From Sphingopyxis sp. YR583 (GTDB lineage: Bacteria; Pseudomonadota; Alphaproteobacteria; Sphingomonadales; Sphingomonadaceae), in assembly GCF_900108295.1 (NCBI RefSeq), contig NZ_FNWK01000001.1, positions 248,001 to 312,000 of the forward strand: DNA of 64,000 bases, given 5' to 3'. How positions within the stretch are numbered: position 1 is the first letter of the stretch; every line of letters starts with the position of its first letter. A program made the translations under genes and the position numbers. Shown piece by piece: positions 27,041 through 35,625 of this stretch. The notes beneath the pieces are model-generated. The model saw only the letters and a program-made list of their open reading frames with translations, did no database searches and was not told the origin of the DNA.

Positions 27041-27871
27041 ATGAATTATCGCCATTCCTTCCATGCTGGCAACAGTGCCGATGTCGTCAAGCACAGCCTG
27101 CTGATCGCCCTCGTGCGCGCTTTGCAGCAAAAGCCGGGCTCGCTGACCCTGATCGACACCCACGCCGGTTGCGGGCTGTACGACCTTGGAGGCGATGAAG
27201 CCCAACGCACCGGCGAGGCCACACAGGGCGTGCTGCGAGCCTTTGCCGACCCGAACCCCTTGCTGGACGACTACCGCACCGCCGTAAACGCGGTGAATGC
27301 CGGGGCCGAGCCTCGCATCTACCCCGGATCGCCGCGATTTCTGGCGCAGCTTCTGCGCCCGCAGGATTTTCTGATCCTGAACGAGAAACATCCCGAAGAC
27401 GTCTATGCCCTGCGCGGTGCGATGCGCGACACGTCCGCTGCCGTGCATCAGCGCGACGCCTACGAGCTTTGGCTAGCGATGGTGCCGCCCCGCACCGCGC
27501 GCGGTGTGGTGGTGGTCGACCCGCCGTACGAGCAGACCGACGAACGCGCCCGTATCACCGCCACCCTAGCCGCCGCCCACCGCAAATGGGCGCATGGGGT
27601 GACGGTGATCTGGTATCCGCTGAAAGACCGCGCCACGCATGTGCGGTGGAAGCAGCAGTTGCGGAAACTCGGCATCCCGAAGTTTCTGGTCGTCGAGCAT
27701 TGGCTGTACGACAGCGATCAGCCCGACATTTATAATGGCGCGGGCCTTTTCATCGTCAACCCGCCCTACGCGTTCACGCAGGCGCTGCCGCCGCTGCTGG
27801 AAGCCCTGCGCGCCGCGCTGGCGCCGGAGGGACATCGGGGAGAGATCAGGGCCGACTGGTTGGGCGATTAA
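27041..27871 (+). CDS. rlmJ: 23S rRNA (adenine2030-N6)-methyltransferase RlmJ
   Basis: RlmJ methylates A2030 of 23S rRNA. The 276-aa product begins MNYRHSFHAGNSADVVKHSL, the family's conserved N-terminus. It has the SAM-binding region LIDTHAGCGLYDL and the catalytic DPPYE motif (VVVDPPYEQ). The start at 27041 was chosen for this conserved beginning, though the frame is open 22 codons upstream. It lies just outside the right tRNA-derived repeat and is probably the first gene of the chromosome backbone after the island, though metal-resistance genes follow it. Confidence 0.95.
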   Translation: MNYRHSFHAGNSADVVKHSLLIALVRALQQKPGSLTLIDTHAGCGLYDLGGDEAQRTGEATQGVLRAFADPNPLLDDYRTAVNAVNAGAEPRIYPGSPRFLAQLLRPQDFLILNEKHPEDVYALRGAMRDTSAAVHQRDAYELWLAMVPPRTARGVVVVDPPYEQTDERARITATLAAAHRKWAHGVTVIWYPLKDRATHVRWKQQLRKLGIPKFLVVEHWLYDSDQPDIYNGAGLFIVNPPYAFTQALPPLLEALRAALAPEGHRGEIRADWLGD

Positions 27872-28027
27872 AACAACCCCGTCTTCCCCTTCTCCCAAAG
27901 GGGGAATTGCCGCACTTCAGCTTGTAGACAAATTTGGTCACGCTGAATGATGAAAATCGAATTGCCCATGTCTGCCGAAGCTTCAGCGGGCGCTCCACTC
28001 CATCGGCCGCGCTCGGCCATGGGTCGC

Positions 28028-28058
28028 TTGACCCTGTATCTGCTACAGGGTGCATAGA
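28028..28058 (+). promoter_or_regulatory. MerR-family (CadR/PbrR-like) promoter of the metal efflux operon
   Basis: A -35 box TTGACC (28028-28033) overlaps a palindrome with perfect 8-bp arms, ACCCTGTA (28031-28038) and TACAGGGT (28044-28051), around 5 nt. A weak -10-like CATAGA follows at 28053-28058, giving a long 19-bp spacer. This arrangement is the hallmark of promoters activated by MerR-type metal sensors. The arm sequence resembles published CadR/PbrR sites for Cd, Pb or Zn. No MerR-type gene lies next to it. Confidence 0.75.
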
Positions 28059-28087
28059 GGGACGAATCGGAATTTCAGGAGGATTTC

Positions 28088-28462
28088 GTGGTGCCAGTCG
28101 CTCGCCAACATGCCGATCAGTTGATCAGCGCGGAGCTCGGTCGTTACCACGCGGCGCGAGCCGAGGGCGACGTGCAGACTGCCTGGACGGCGCTGGAGCG
28201 CGTGCATGTCGTTGCCCAACCCTTTCCAATTCCCCACTTTGCCTCGCATTGGCAGATGCTCGTCTTTTCGATCGCCCTCCGCGATTGGCGCGAAACAGCA
28301 GGGCAATTGCTCCGGCTCGTGCTGGTTCCTGTGGGTTCGCTGACGGGCCGCCTACCTGTCGGAAACACGGGCCGAGCACGGATCAGTGCATTCCGGTCGA
28401 TGCCGATTGCGCCCGATCTGGAAGCGCTGATTTCGCGGCGCGACAAACCTGCGGCGCCCTGA
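28088..28462 (+). CDS. DUF3703 family protein
   Basis: The 124-aa product matches my recollection of DUF3703 proteins, small cytoplasmic proteins often linked to heavy-metal resistance genes. The middle contains TAWTALERVHVVAQPFPIPH and HFASHWQMLVFSI. It begins at a GTG preceded by a full AGGAGG at 5-nt spacing. It is the first gene downstream of the MerR-type promoter. Its biochemical role is not established, and I cannot add one. Confidence 0.75.
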   Translation: MVPVARQHADQLISAELGRYHAARAEGDVQTAWTALERVHVVAQPFPIPHFASHWQMLVFSIALRDWRETAGQLLRLVLVPVGSLTGRLPVGNTGRARISAFRSMPIAPDLEALISRRDKPAAP

Positions 28463-28476
28463 TAAGGGGAACAGCG

Positions 28477-28800
28477 ATGCCGGCTTCGATCATGCGACTG
28501 CTGATGATAATCGGGGTGCTGCTTTGCAGTATGCACCTTGCCGAACCCGCATCGGCGCACAGTTCCACAGACGATGCCGCCTTCCATCTTTCGATCGGCG
28601 AAACCGACAAGGATAGTCCTGAGCCGGCTTCGAAGCTGGCCCATGGCGGCCATCATCATTGCCCCGTCGCGCCCGATCTTGGGCGTGCGGAGGCGGCTTC
28701 CGTTTGTGCATTTGCGCGCGCCCCGCTCTTTGCGGCGGGCGCAATGCAGCTTCCCTCGCGCGACCTTCCGCCGCTGCTCGACCCGCCTCTCTCGATCTGA
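28477..28800 (+). CDS. Small His-rich periplasmic protein of metal efflux operon
   Basis: The 107-aa product has a signal peptide ending near EPASAHS and then a histidine cluster, HGGHHHC, at residues 56-62, plus scattered His and Asp. Such small proteins preceding czcCBA are thought to bind metal in the periplasm (compare CzcI/CnrX-type roles), but sequence similarity alone cannot prove that here. AAGGGG lies 7 nt before the ATG. It follows the DUF3703 gene by 14 bp and precedes the outer-membrane channel gene by 55 bp. Confidence 0.75.
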   Translation: MPASIMRLLMIIGVLLCSMHLAEPASAHSSTDDAAFHLSIGETDKDSPEPASKLAHGGHHHCPVAPDLGRAEAASVCAFARAPLFAAGAMQLPSRDLPPLLDPPLSI

Positions 28801-28855
28801 GCCCGCTCGCCGCGATCACGCGGCGATCAATCAGATCTATTGAGGATGTATTCCC

Positions 28856-30127
28856 ATGTTCAAATTCGTTGCTGCCTTGCTGGCAGCCACATCGTGCGGC
28901 GCGATGGCGTCCGCACAGGAAGCGAGCACCGAAGCCCGGCAGATATCGGGTCCGCTGCTGACGCTCGACGAGGCGGTCGTTCTGGCAGGCGGCAGCGCAC
29001 CGGCGGCCGAAGCGGCATCAGCAGGCGTCGATGCCGCTGACGCAGGACGACGGATCGCCGGTCTAAGACCAAACCCCGCTCTCGCGGTCGAGGTTGAAAA
29101 TTTCGTCGGCACCGGTCCCTATAGCGGCGTCAACGGCGCCGATGTGACGGCGAGCGTCGCCATTCCGATCGAACTTGGCGGCAAGCGCCAGGCGCGGATC
29201 GGCGTTGCGGATGCCGAGGCATTTCGGGCCCGCCTCGCGCAATCGATCGCTGGGGCCGACATCAGGTTGCAGGTCACCGAACTCTATATCGAGGCGGCAG
29301 CAGCGGAGGTTCGTGTCGCCGTCGCCGAGGATCGGTTCCGGATTGCGGGCGATACCGCCCGCGCGGCAACGATCCGCGTTCAGGCCGGGCGCGCTTCGCC
29401 GCTGGAACAGGAGCGCGCCGAGGTTGCGCGGCTGACCGCCGAAGCCGATGCCGGCAAGGCACGAAGGATCGCCGACGCCGTCCGTGCCAATCTGGGGCGG
29501 CGAATCGGTCGCCCGGCCACCGGCCCGATCGACGTCGCCGTGCTCGGCGGCCCCGGCAGAGGCGCAATGGGTCCGCCTCGACCGGCAACAGCCACAGGCA
29601 CGCTCGCGCTTGCCGCAGCCGATGCCGATCTCAAGATTGCCGATGCAGGTGTTGCATTCGCACGATCACAGCGCGTTCCCGACCTGACCGTTGGGCCGGG
29701 TGTCCGCCGGATCGAGGCTACAAACGATGTCGCCGCGATCTTCAGCGTCTCGGTACCGCTTCCGCTGCTCAATAACGGACGCGCGGCGGTCGATCAGGCG
29801 AGTGCGAACCGGCGACGCGCCGATGCACGGCGCCGGATGACCGTGCTCGATGTTGAGCAGCAGATCGCCGAGGTCGAGGTCGAAGCGCAAAATGCTGCGG
29901 AAGCGGCGCACGTTGCCAGTGGCCCCGCGCTCTCGGCGGCAATGGAAGCCGCACGCATCGCACGCATCGGTTACCGCGAAGGCAAGTTCGGGCAGCTCGA
30001 ACTGCTCGATGCCGAGAGGGTGCTGACAGAGATGCGCGTCGCGTCGATCGACGCGCTTGCAACCTATCAACTCGCCAAGGCCCGGTTGGAACGCCTCACG
30101 GCTCCCGCGCCGATCGAAGGAAATTGA
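28856..30127 (+). CDS. czcC: CzcC-like outer-membrane channel (TolC family)
   Basis: The 423-aa product is the outer-membrane exit channel of a tripartite heavy-metal pump. It has a signal peptide (ending near AMASAQE), a Pro-containing GLRPNPALAVEVENF segment typical of CzcC/CusC members, and two repeated long alpha-helical halves rich in Ala and Glu (about residues 120-215 and 325-415). It lies upstream of the adaptor and pump genes, with 4 bp to the next start. The symbol is by operon type; metal specificity is not fixed by this gene. Confidence 0.9.
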   Translation: MFKFVAALLAATSCGAMASAQEASTEARQISGPLLTLDEAVVLAGGSAPAAEAASAGVDAADAGRRIAGLRPNPALAVEVENFVGTGPYSGVNGADVTASVAIPIELGGKRQARIGVADAEAFRARLAQSIAGADIRLQVTELYIEAAAAEVRVAVAEDRFRIAGDTARAATIRVQAGRASPLEQERAEVARLTAEADAGKARRIADAVRANLGRRIGRPATGPIDVAVLGGPGRGAMGPPRPATATGTLALAAADADLKIADAGVAFARSQRVPDLTVGPGVRRIEATNDVAAIFSVSVPLPLLNNGRAAVDQASANRRRADARRRMTVLDVEQQIAEVEVEAQNAAEAAHVASGPALSAAMEAARIARIGYREGKFGQLELLDAERVLTEMRVASIDALATYQLAKARLERLTAPAPIEGN

Positions 30128-30131
30128 TCCC

Positions 30132-31292
30132 ATGACTTTCAACATCAATCGAAAGCTGCTCGCCGCCGCGCTGGTGCCATTGCTACTCTCAGCGTGCGGC
30201 GGCAGCGAAAGCGCCAGGCCCGCAGACGAACATGGCGATGACCATGGCAAGGAAGAAAGCGGCCACGCCGAAGAGGGCCGTATCGCGCTCACCGCCGAAC
30301 AAATCCGGGTCGCGGGCATCACGCTCGGTCGGCCGACCGTCGGTAGCGCCGGTGCGCTCCAACTCCCCGCGACGATCGAAAGCGATCCGCAGGGGACGCA
30401 GGCGGTGTCGGCAGCGATCGGCGGGCGCATCGTCGCCCTCAACCACAATCTTGGCCAAGGCGTCGGTCGCGGCCAGACGCTCGCGATCATCGAAAGCCGC
30501 GAAGCAGCCCAGCTTCAGGGCGAGGTGCAGGCGACCAAAGCCCGCCTCGCTCTCGCCAACTCCAATCTTGCGCGCGAAGAGCGGTTGTTCGCGCAGCGTG
30601 TCTCGCCCGAACAGGACGTCATCGCGGCGCGCACGGCGGCAACCGAAGCGCGCATCGCGTACCAGCTGGCACAGCAGCAGGTGTCGGCGGCGGGCGGCGG
30701 CGGCGGCCAACTCAACCGCATCGCTATCGCGGCGCCAATCTCGGGGCAGGTCATTTCGCGCAGCGTCGTGCTTGGTCAGACGGTCGCGGCGGACGCCGAA
30801 CTATACCGCATCGCCAATCTGTCGAGCGTCTCACTCTCGCTGAACCTGCAACCCGCCGATGCCGGACGCATTCGCCCCGGCGCTATCGTTACGGTGAGCG
30901 CGCCCGGACGGCAGGCTGCCGGCAAGATCAGCTTTGTGTCGCCCGCGCTCGATCCGGCGACACGACTGGTTCCGGCCATCGCGATCCTCGACAACCGATC
31001 CGGACAGTGGCGCATCGGTGAAGCCGTGACCGCTTCGGTCGCGCTCGCAGGCGACAGTGGCGCACCATCGGTCAGCGTTCCGTCGACCGCTATCCAGACG
31101 ATCGAAGGCAAGAGCGTCGTGTTCGTGCGCACCAAAGAAGGGTTCGAGGCGGTTCCGGTGGTCCTCGGCGACCGGGCCGGCACGAACGTCGTCGTGCGAT
31201 CGGGGCTGAAGGGCACCGAACAGATTGCCATCACCAACAGCTTCGCGCTCAAGGCCGAAATCGGCAAGGGCGAAGCGGGCCATGAGGATTAA
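30132..31292 (+). CDS. czcB: CzcB-like RND periplasmic adaptor lipoprotein
   Basis: The adaptor links the inner-membrane pump to the outer-membrane channel. The 386-aa product has a lipobox (LVPLLLSACGG), so it should be lipid-anchored. An N-terminal His/Asp/Glu cluster (DEHGDDHGKEESGH, about residues 35-48) probably binds metal. The biotinyl-lipoyl-like half-motifs are GGRIVALNHNLGQGV and IAAPISGQVIS, with a coiled-coil hairpin between them. The start at 30132 follows the czcC stop by 4 bp. Confidence 0.92.
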   Translation: MTFNINRKLLAAALVPLLLSACGGSESARPADEHGDDHGKEESGHAEEGRIALTAEQIRVAGITLGRPTVGSAGALQLPATIESDPQGTQAVSAAIGGRIVALNHNLGQGVGRGQTLAIIESREAAQLQGEVQATKARLALANSNLAREERLFAQRVSPEQDVIAARTAATEARIAYQLAQQQVSAAGGGGGQLNRIAIAAPISGQVISRSVVLGQTVAADAELYRIANLSSVSLSLNLQPADAGRIRPGAIVTVSAPGRQAAGKISFVSPALDPATRLVPAIAILDNRSGQWRIGEAVTASVALAGDSGAPSVSVPSTAIQTIEGKSVVFVRTKEGFEAVPVVLGDRAGTNVVVRSGLKGTEQIAITNSFALKAEIGKGEAGHED

Positions 31293-31295
31293 GCC

Positions 31296-34200
31296 ATGAT
31301 CGCCCGCACCGTCACCTGGGCGGTCGACAAGCGCTGGCTTGTCGTCCTGCTCACCGTCCTTTCCGCCATCATCGGCGCCTTCGCGCTCTCACGCCTGCCG
31401 ATCGATGCGGTTCCCGATATCACCAACAACCAGATCCAGATTAACGTCCGTGCGCCCGCTCTCTCGCCCGAACTGGTGGAGAAGCAGGTCTCCTTCCCGA
31501 TCGAGACCGCCCTCGCCGGAATTCCTGGCCTCGAATACACCCGCTCGCTGAGCCGCAACGGCTTTGCGCAGGTGACGGCGGTCTTCACCGACAAGACCGA
31601 TATCTATTTCGCCCGGCAACAGGTTGGCGAACGGTTGAGCGAAGCCGCAGAGACGATGCCCGAAGGCGTCCGCCCCGAGATGGGACCGATCGCAACCGGA
31701 CTCGGCGAGGTCTATATGTGGACCGTCCGCCTCGGCCACCGCAAAGATGATGCGCACAATCCCGGCGAGCCGGGCCTTCAGCCCGACGGCAGCTATGTTA
31801 CGCCCGAGGGCGAACGGCTCGTCACCGCCGCCGACAAGGCGACCTATCTGCGTACCGCGCAGGACTGGATCGTCACCCCGCTGCTCCGCACCGTTCCCGG
31901 CGTCGCCGGGATCGACGCGATCGGCGGCTATTCGAAGCAATATATGGTCGTCCCCGACGTGCAGCGGCTTGCTGCGCTGGGTCTCAGCCTCACCGATCTC
32001 GCCGAGGCGCTCGAGCGCAACAATACGAGCGTCGGCGGCGGGGTCGTCGAACGGAACGGCGAAGGCCTCGCAGTCCGCTCGGACGCCCTCATCCGCGACG
32101 CCGCCGAGCTTTCGCGCATCGTCGTCGCCACGCGATCGGGGGTTCCCATCACACTCGATCAGATCGCGACCGTCCGCACCGGACAAGCGGTGCGCATGGG
32201 CTCGGCATCCGAAGCGGGCACCGAGGTCGTCGTCGGCACCGCGATCATGCGGATCGGCGAGAATAGTCGAACAGTTGCCACCGCCGTCGCCGATCGGCTG
32301 GAAACCATCAACGCCTCGCTGCCGCCCGATGTCCTCATCGAGCCGGTCCTCGACCGCACCAAGCTCGTCAACTCGACAATCTGGACGGTCGGCAAGAATC
32401 TGACCGAAGGCGCACTGCTCGTCATCGTCGTCCTGTTCCTGCTGCTCGGCAATTTCCGGGCGGCGCTGATCGCCGCGCTCGTCATTCCGGTGACGATGCT
32501 GCTGACCAGCTTCGGCATGCTGCAGGCAGGTGTTTCGGCGAATCTGATGAGCCTCGGCGCGCTCGATTTCGGGCTGATCGTCGATGGCGCGGTGATCATC
32601 GTCGAGAATGCGTTACGGCGCATGGCCGATCTCCAGCACCGGCATGGTCGCATCCTGACGGTCGAGGAGCGGCTGGCGACGGTCGCTGCGGCAGCCCGCG
32701 AGATGGTGCGGCCTTCGGTCTATGGCCAGGCGATCATCATCCTCGTCTATGTGCCGCTGCTGACGCTCAGCGGGGTCGAAGGCAAGACCTTCATCCCGAT
32801 GGCGCTGACCGTCATCATCGCGCTCGGTTTCGCCTTCATCCTCTCGCTCACCTTCGTGCCCGCCGCGATAGCGATCTGGTTGTCGAAGCGGGTCGAGGAG
32901 AAAGAGGGCCGGATCATGGCGTGGCTGAAGCAGCGTTACGAGCCCGGTCTCGACCGCGCTATGGCCCAGCCGAAGCTGACCATCGGGGCCGGGATCGGCG
33001 GATTCGTTGCCGCAATCCTCGCCTTCCTCTCGCTCGGGCAGGTATTCCTGCCGCAGCTCGATGAAGGCGATCTGCTGATCCAGGCCTTCCGCGTCCCCTC
33101 GACCTCGGTCGAGCAGAGTCAGGCGATGCAGCTGCCGATTGAGCGCATGCTGTCGAAACAACCCGAGGTTGCGATCGTCTTTTCGAAAACCGGCACCGCG
33201 GACCTCGCGTCCGACCCGATGCCGCCGAACGCGACCGACAATTTCGTCATCCTGAAACCCAGAAAGGAATGGCCCGACCCGAGCCTCAGCAAGGCCGAGC
33301 TCGTCGAACGGCTGGAGAAGGAGCTGAACAAATTCCCCGGCAACGCCTATGAAATCACGCAGCCGATCCAGATGCGCTTCAACGAGCTCATCGCCGGCGT
33401 TCGCGGCGATCTCGCGATCAAGGTATTCGGCGACGATTTCGGCGCGATGAATGCCACGGCGCAGGAAATTGCCGCGATCCTTCGTAAGACCGAAGGCGCG
33501 ACCGATGTCCGTGTCGAGGAAACCGAAGGCCTGTCGATGCTCGACATCCGCGCGAACCGCAACGCGATGGCACGGCTCGGCGTCACCGCGCAGGACGTGC
33601 AGGATGTCGTCACCGCGACGATCGGCGGGCGTCAGGCCGGCACGATCTTCGAAGGCGACCGCCGCTTCCCCGTTGTGGTACGATTGTCGGATGCGCAGCG
33701 ATCGGATCTGTCGGTGATCGAGCAGGTGCAGGTGCCGGTCGCAGGCGGCGCGTTCGTACCGCTCGCCAGCGTCGCCGATATCAGCATCGTCGACGGCCCG
33801 AACCAGATCAGCCGCGAGAATGGCAAGCGCCGCGTCGTGGTGCAGGCGAATGTTCGCGGGCGGCCGATATCGGACGTCGTGGGCGACGCCAAGGCGGCGA
33901 TTGCCAAGGATGTCCGCTTGCCTGCCGGCAGCTATCTGGAATGGGGCGGCCAGTTCGAGAACCTCGCCTCGGCGCGTGATCGGCTGCAGCTCGTCATTCC
34001 GGCGTGCTTCATCCTGATCCTGCTGCTGCTCTATGGCGCGCTCCGTTCACCACGCGATGCGGCGATCGTGTTCACCGGCGTGCCGCTGGCGCTGATCGGC
34101 GGTGTCCTGGCGCTGTTCCTGCGCGGGATGGACTTCTCGATTTCGGCAGCGGTCGGCTTCATCGCGCTATCGGGGATCGCGGTCCTCAACGGCCTCGTCA

Positions 34201-34511
34201 TGGTGTCGTCGATCCAGGAGCTGATGCGGTCGGGAATGGCGAGATCCGAAGCCGCGAAGCAAGGCGCGCTTATGCGCCTCCGCCCCGTGGTAATGACCGC
34301 TCTCGTCGCCAGTCTGGGCTTCGTGCCGATGGCACTGGCGACCGGTGCGGGCGCCGAAGTCCAGAAACCGCTGGCGACGGTGGTGATCGGCGGGCTGATA
34401 TCGGCAACCTTGCTGACCCTCTTCGTCCTTCCGACCCTCTACGCGCTTCATGGGGGCGAGCGGTCGAAGAAAGAGAGAGGGATCGAGGACGGCGCATTCG
34501 CACAGCCATGA
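31296..34511 (+). CDS. czcA: CzcA-like heavy-metal RND efflux pump
   Basis: This 1071-aa proton-driven pump exports divalent cations from periplasm and cytoplasm. It has twelve predicted membrane helices in two halves. The fourth helix carries DFGLIVDGAVIIVEN (residues 424-438), the HME1-type signature associated with Co, Zn and Cd export. The first periplasmic loop includes FPIETALAGIPGLEYTRSLS. It follows czcB by 3 bp. Its last codons overlap the beginning of a CzcD-like fragment read in another frame. Confidence 0.95.
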   Translation: MIARTVTWAVDKRWLVVLLTVLSAIIGAFALSRLPIDAVPDITNNQIQINVRAPALSPELVEKQVSFPIETALAGIPGLEYTRSLSRNGFAQVTAVFTDKTDIYFARQQVGERLSEAAETMPEGVRPEMGPIATGLGEVYMWTVRLGHRKDDAHNPGEPGLQPDGSYVTPEGERLVTAADKATYLRTAQDWIVTPLLRTVPGVAGIDAIGGYSKQYMVVPDVQRLAALGLSLTDLAEALERNNTSVGGGVVERNGEGLAVRSDALIRDAAELSRIVVATRSGVPITLDQIATVRTGQAVRMGSASEAGTEVVVGTAIMRIGENSRTVATAVADRLETINASLPPDVLIEPVLDRTKLVNSTIWTVGKNLTEGALLVIVVLFLLLGNFRAALIAALVIPVTMLLTSFGMLQAGVSANLMSLGALDFGLIVDGAVIIVENALRRMADLQHRHGRILTVEERLATVAAAAREMVRPSVYGQAIIILVYVPLLTLSGVEGKTFIPMALTVIIALGFAFILSLTFVPAAIAIWLSKRVEEKEGRIMAWLKQRYEPGLDRAMAQPKLTIGAGIGGFVAAILAFLSLGQVFLPQLDEGDLLIQAFRVPSTSVEQSQAMQLPIERMLSKQPEVAIVFSKTGTADLASDPMPPNATDNFVILKPRKEWPDPSLSKAELVERLEKELNKFPGNAYEITQPIQMRFNELIAGVRGDLAIKVFGDDFGAMNATAQEIAAILRKTEGATDVRVEETEGLSMLDIRANRNAMARLGVTAQDVQDVVTATIGGRQAGTIFEGDRRFPVVVRLSDAQRSDLSVIEQVQVPVAGGAFVPLASVADISIVDGPNQISRENGKRRVVVQANVRGRPISDVVGDAKAAIAKDVRLPAGSYLEWGGQFENLASARDRLQLVIPACFILILLLLYGALRSPRDAAIVFTGVPLALIGGVLALFLRGMDFSISAAVGFIALSGIAVLNGLVMVSSIQELMRSGMARSEAAKQGALMRLRPVVMTALVASLGFVPMALATGAGAEVQKPLATVVIGGLISATLLTLFVLPTLYALHGGERSKKERGIEDGAFAQP

Positions 34512-34660
34512 CGACGGCGGACACGCCGGGCACGATCATACGGCCGGGGCCAAAGCCCGGAGCTTGAGGATCCCGCTGGCGCTGACCGGTGCCTTCCTCA
34601 TCGCCGAACTCGTCGGGGCGTGGCTGTTCAACAGCCACGCCCTCCTCTCCAATGCTGCGC
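34492..34660 (+). pseudogene. Truncated CzcD-like cation diffusion facilitator
   Basis: In a frame overlapping the end of czcA, the sequence reads a His/Asp-rich leader (HSHSHDDGGHAGHDH) followed by LRIPLALTGAFLIAELVGAW and NSHALLSNAA, which is the first membrane helix and start of the conserved LLSDAAH box of CDF zinc/cadmium exporters. After NAA the similarity ends and the frame closes at 34710. About 250 residues are missing, so it is a remnant. The intact gene would have been the last of the metal operon. The rest of the 34512-34848 gap contains a palindrome at the truncation point and no gene. Confidence 0.8.
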
Positions 34661-34672
34661 AATCAATACGCC

Positions 34673-34686
34673 GTGACACGTGTCAC
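34673..34686. repeat. Perfect 14-bp palindrome at the czcD truncation point
   Basis: GTGACACGTGTCAC lies about 12 bp after the last recognisable CzcD codon. It could be a regulator site, or the scar of the event that removed the rest of czcD. Confidence 0.4.
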
Positions 34687-34848
34687 AGTTCGATGAGCGG
34701 CGCCCGATAGCAGAAACGGAAAACGGCTCGATCGCGCTTCTTCGACCGCGATGGATTGCGATCGAGCGCCTCCTGTTCTGCTCATCTACGGAAAGTGAAC
34801 CACGACGCTTGTCTTCGCTTCGGCACGCTGGTAGAGGCCCCCCTCGTT

Positions 34849-34924
34849 GCCGCTTTAGCTCAGTTGGTAGAGCACATCATTCGTAATGATGGGGTCACAG
34901 GTTCGAGTCCTGTAAGCGGCACCA
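34849..34924 (+). tRNA. tRNA-Thr (anticodon CGT)
   Basis: The cloverleaf is complete over 76 nt: acceptor GCCGCTT/AAGCGGC, anticodon stem CATCA/TGATG with loop TTCGTAA, T-arm ACAGG/CCTGT and encoded CCA. Confidence 0.97.
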
Positions 34925-35337
34925 TATATCCTACAATTCAATAACTTAGAGCGGCATCGCATGTCCGGCTGATCGATGCCCACATCCTTTTCGGGACGTC
35001 GGAATCGGCTTCTCGTTCCCTGCTCTTTGGGTCGCGCCGCCATCGGCGCGATGATCTCCGCCTTTTTGGGAATAGCTCTCCGGTTTGAGAGAACGGATCG
35101 GGGTATCGATAAGGGGCTTTGGGAGACTCCTGCAAACAGGCTTCGGCCAGAGCCGGAGAAGCGGGCTCAAAATCGACAAGACGGCCACCGAAAATTCCGG
35201 CCTATCGCGGCCCGGCTTGTTGGCCCTCTTCAATAAGATCGAGCAAACTTCCTCGGATGCCAAAAGACAAGGCCAAGGGCAAAATGTCATCTTCCTGCCG
35301 TCAGTCGACGGTTCTCTGGCGTCTTGAGATGGGAAAA
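34925..35337. other. 413-bp gap between tRNA-Thr and tRNA-Leu with no supported gene
   Basis: Open frames exist on both strands (up to ~114 codons), but none has a ribosome-binding site, signal peptide or similarity I recognise. A 7-bp inverted repeat, GGCATCG...CGATGCC with a 14-nt loop, lies at about 34954-34981, close after tRNA-Thr. Confidence 0.6.
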
Positions 35338-35424
35338 TGGTGCCCAGAAGAGGACTCGAACCTCCACGACCTTGCGATCGCCAGCACCTGAAGCTGGTGC
35401 GTCTACCAATTCCGCCATCTGGGC
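35338..35424 (-). tRNA. tRNA-Leu (anticodon CAG)
   Basis: This class II tRNA has acceptor GCCCAGA/TCTGGGC, D-arm start GCGGAATTGGTAGAC, anticodon stem CCAGC/GCTGG with loop TTCAGGT, an extended variable arm, and encoded CCA. It is read on the minus strand and is 87 nt long. Confidence 0.97.
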
Positions 35425-35625
35425 ACGGGGTAGGAGCGGGCGCTTAGCGGGGCGTCTGGCGGGTTGTCAACTGCATCGCATGGGCCGATGTACATTTTAT
35501 CGCAAAGCCGCCGGTTTTGCGTCGCAAACCTGCCTTCTCCCCTTGCCCCCCTTCCCGCTTCGCGGCATGGGGAGGGCCGTCGGCGCGACCTGCGCCATCC
35601 AGAGAATCGATACAGGCGGACGCAA

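Noticed and set aside
34946..35290. Open frames on both strands between tRNA-Thr and tRNA-Leu
   Set aside because: None shows coding features, and they overlap one another.
35425..35625. C/T-rich sequence upstream of the NDUFA9-like gene, considered as an extension of that gene
   Set aside because: The in-frame extension is low in protein-like features and resembles an intergenic repeat; the Rossmann fold begins right after the chosen start.
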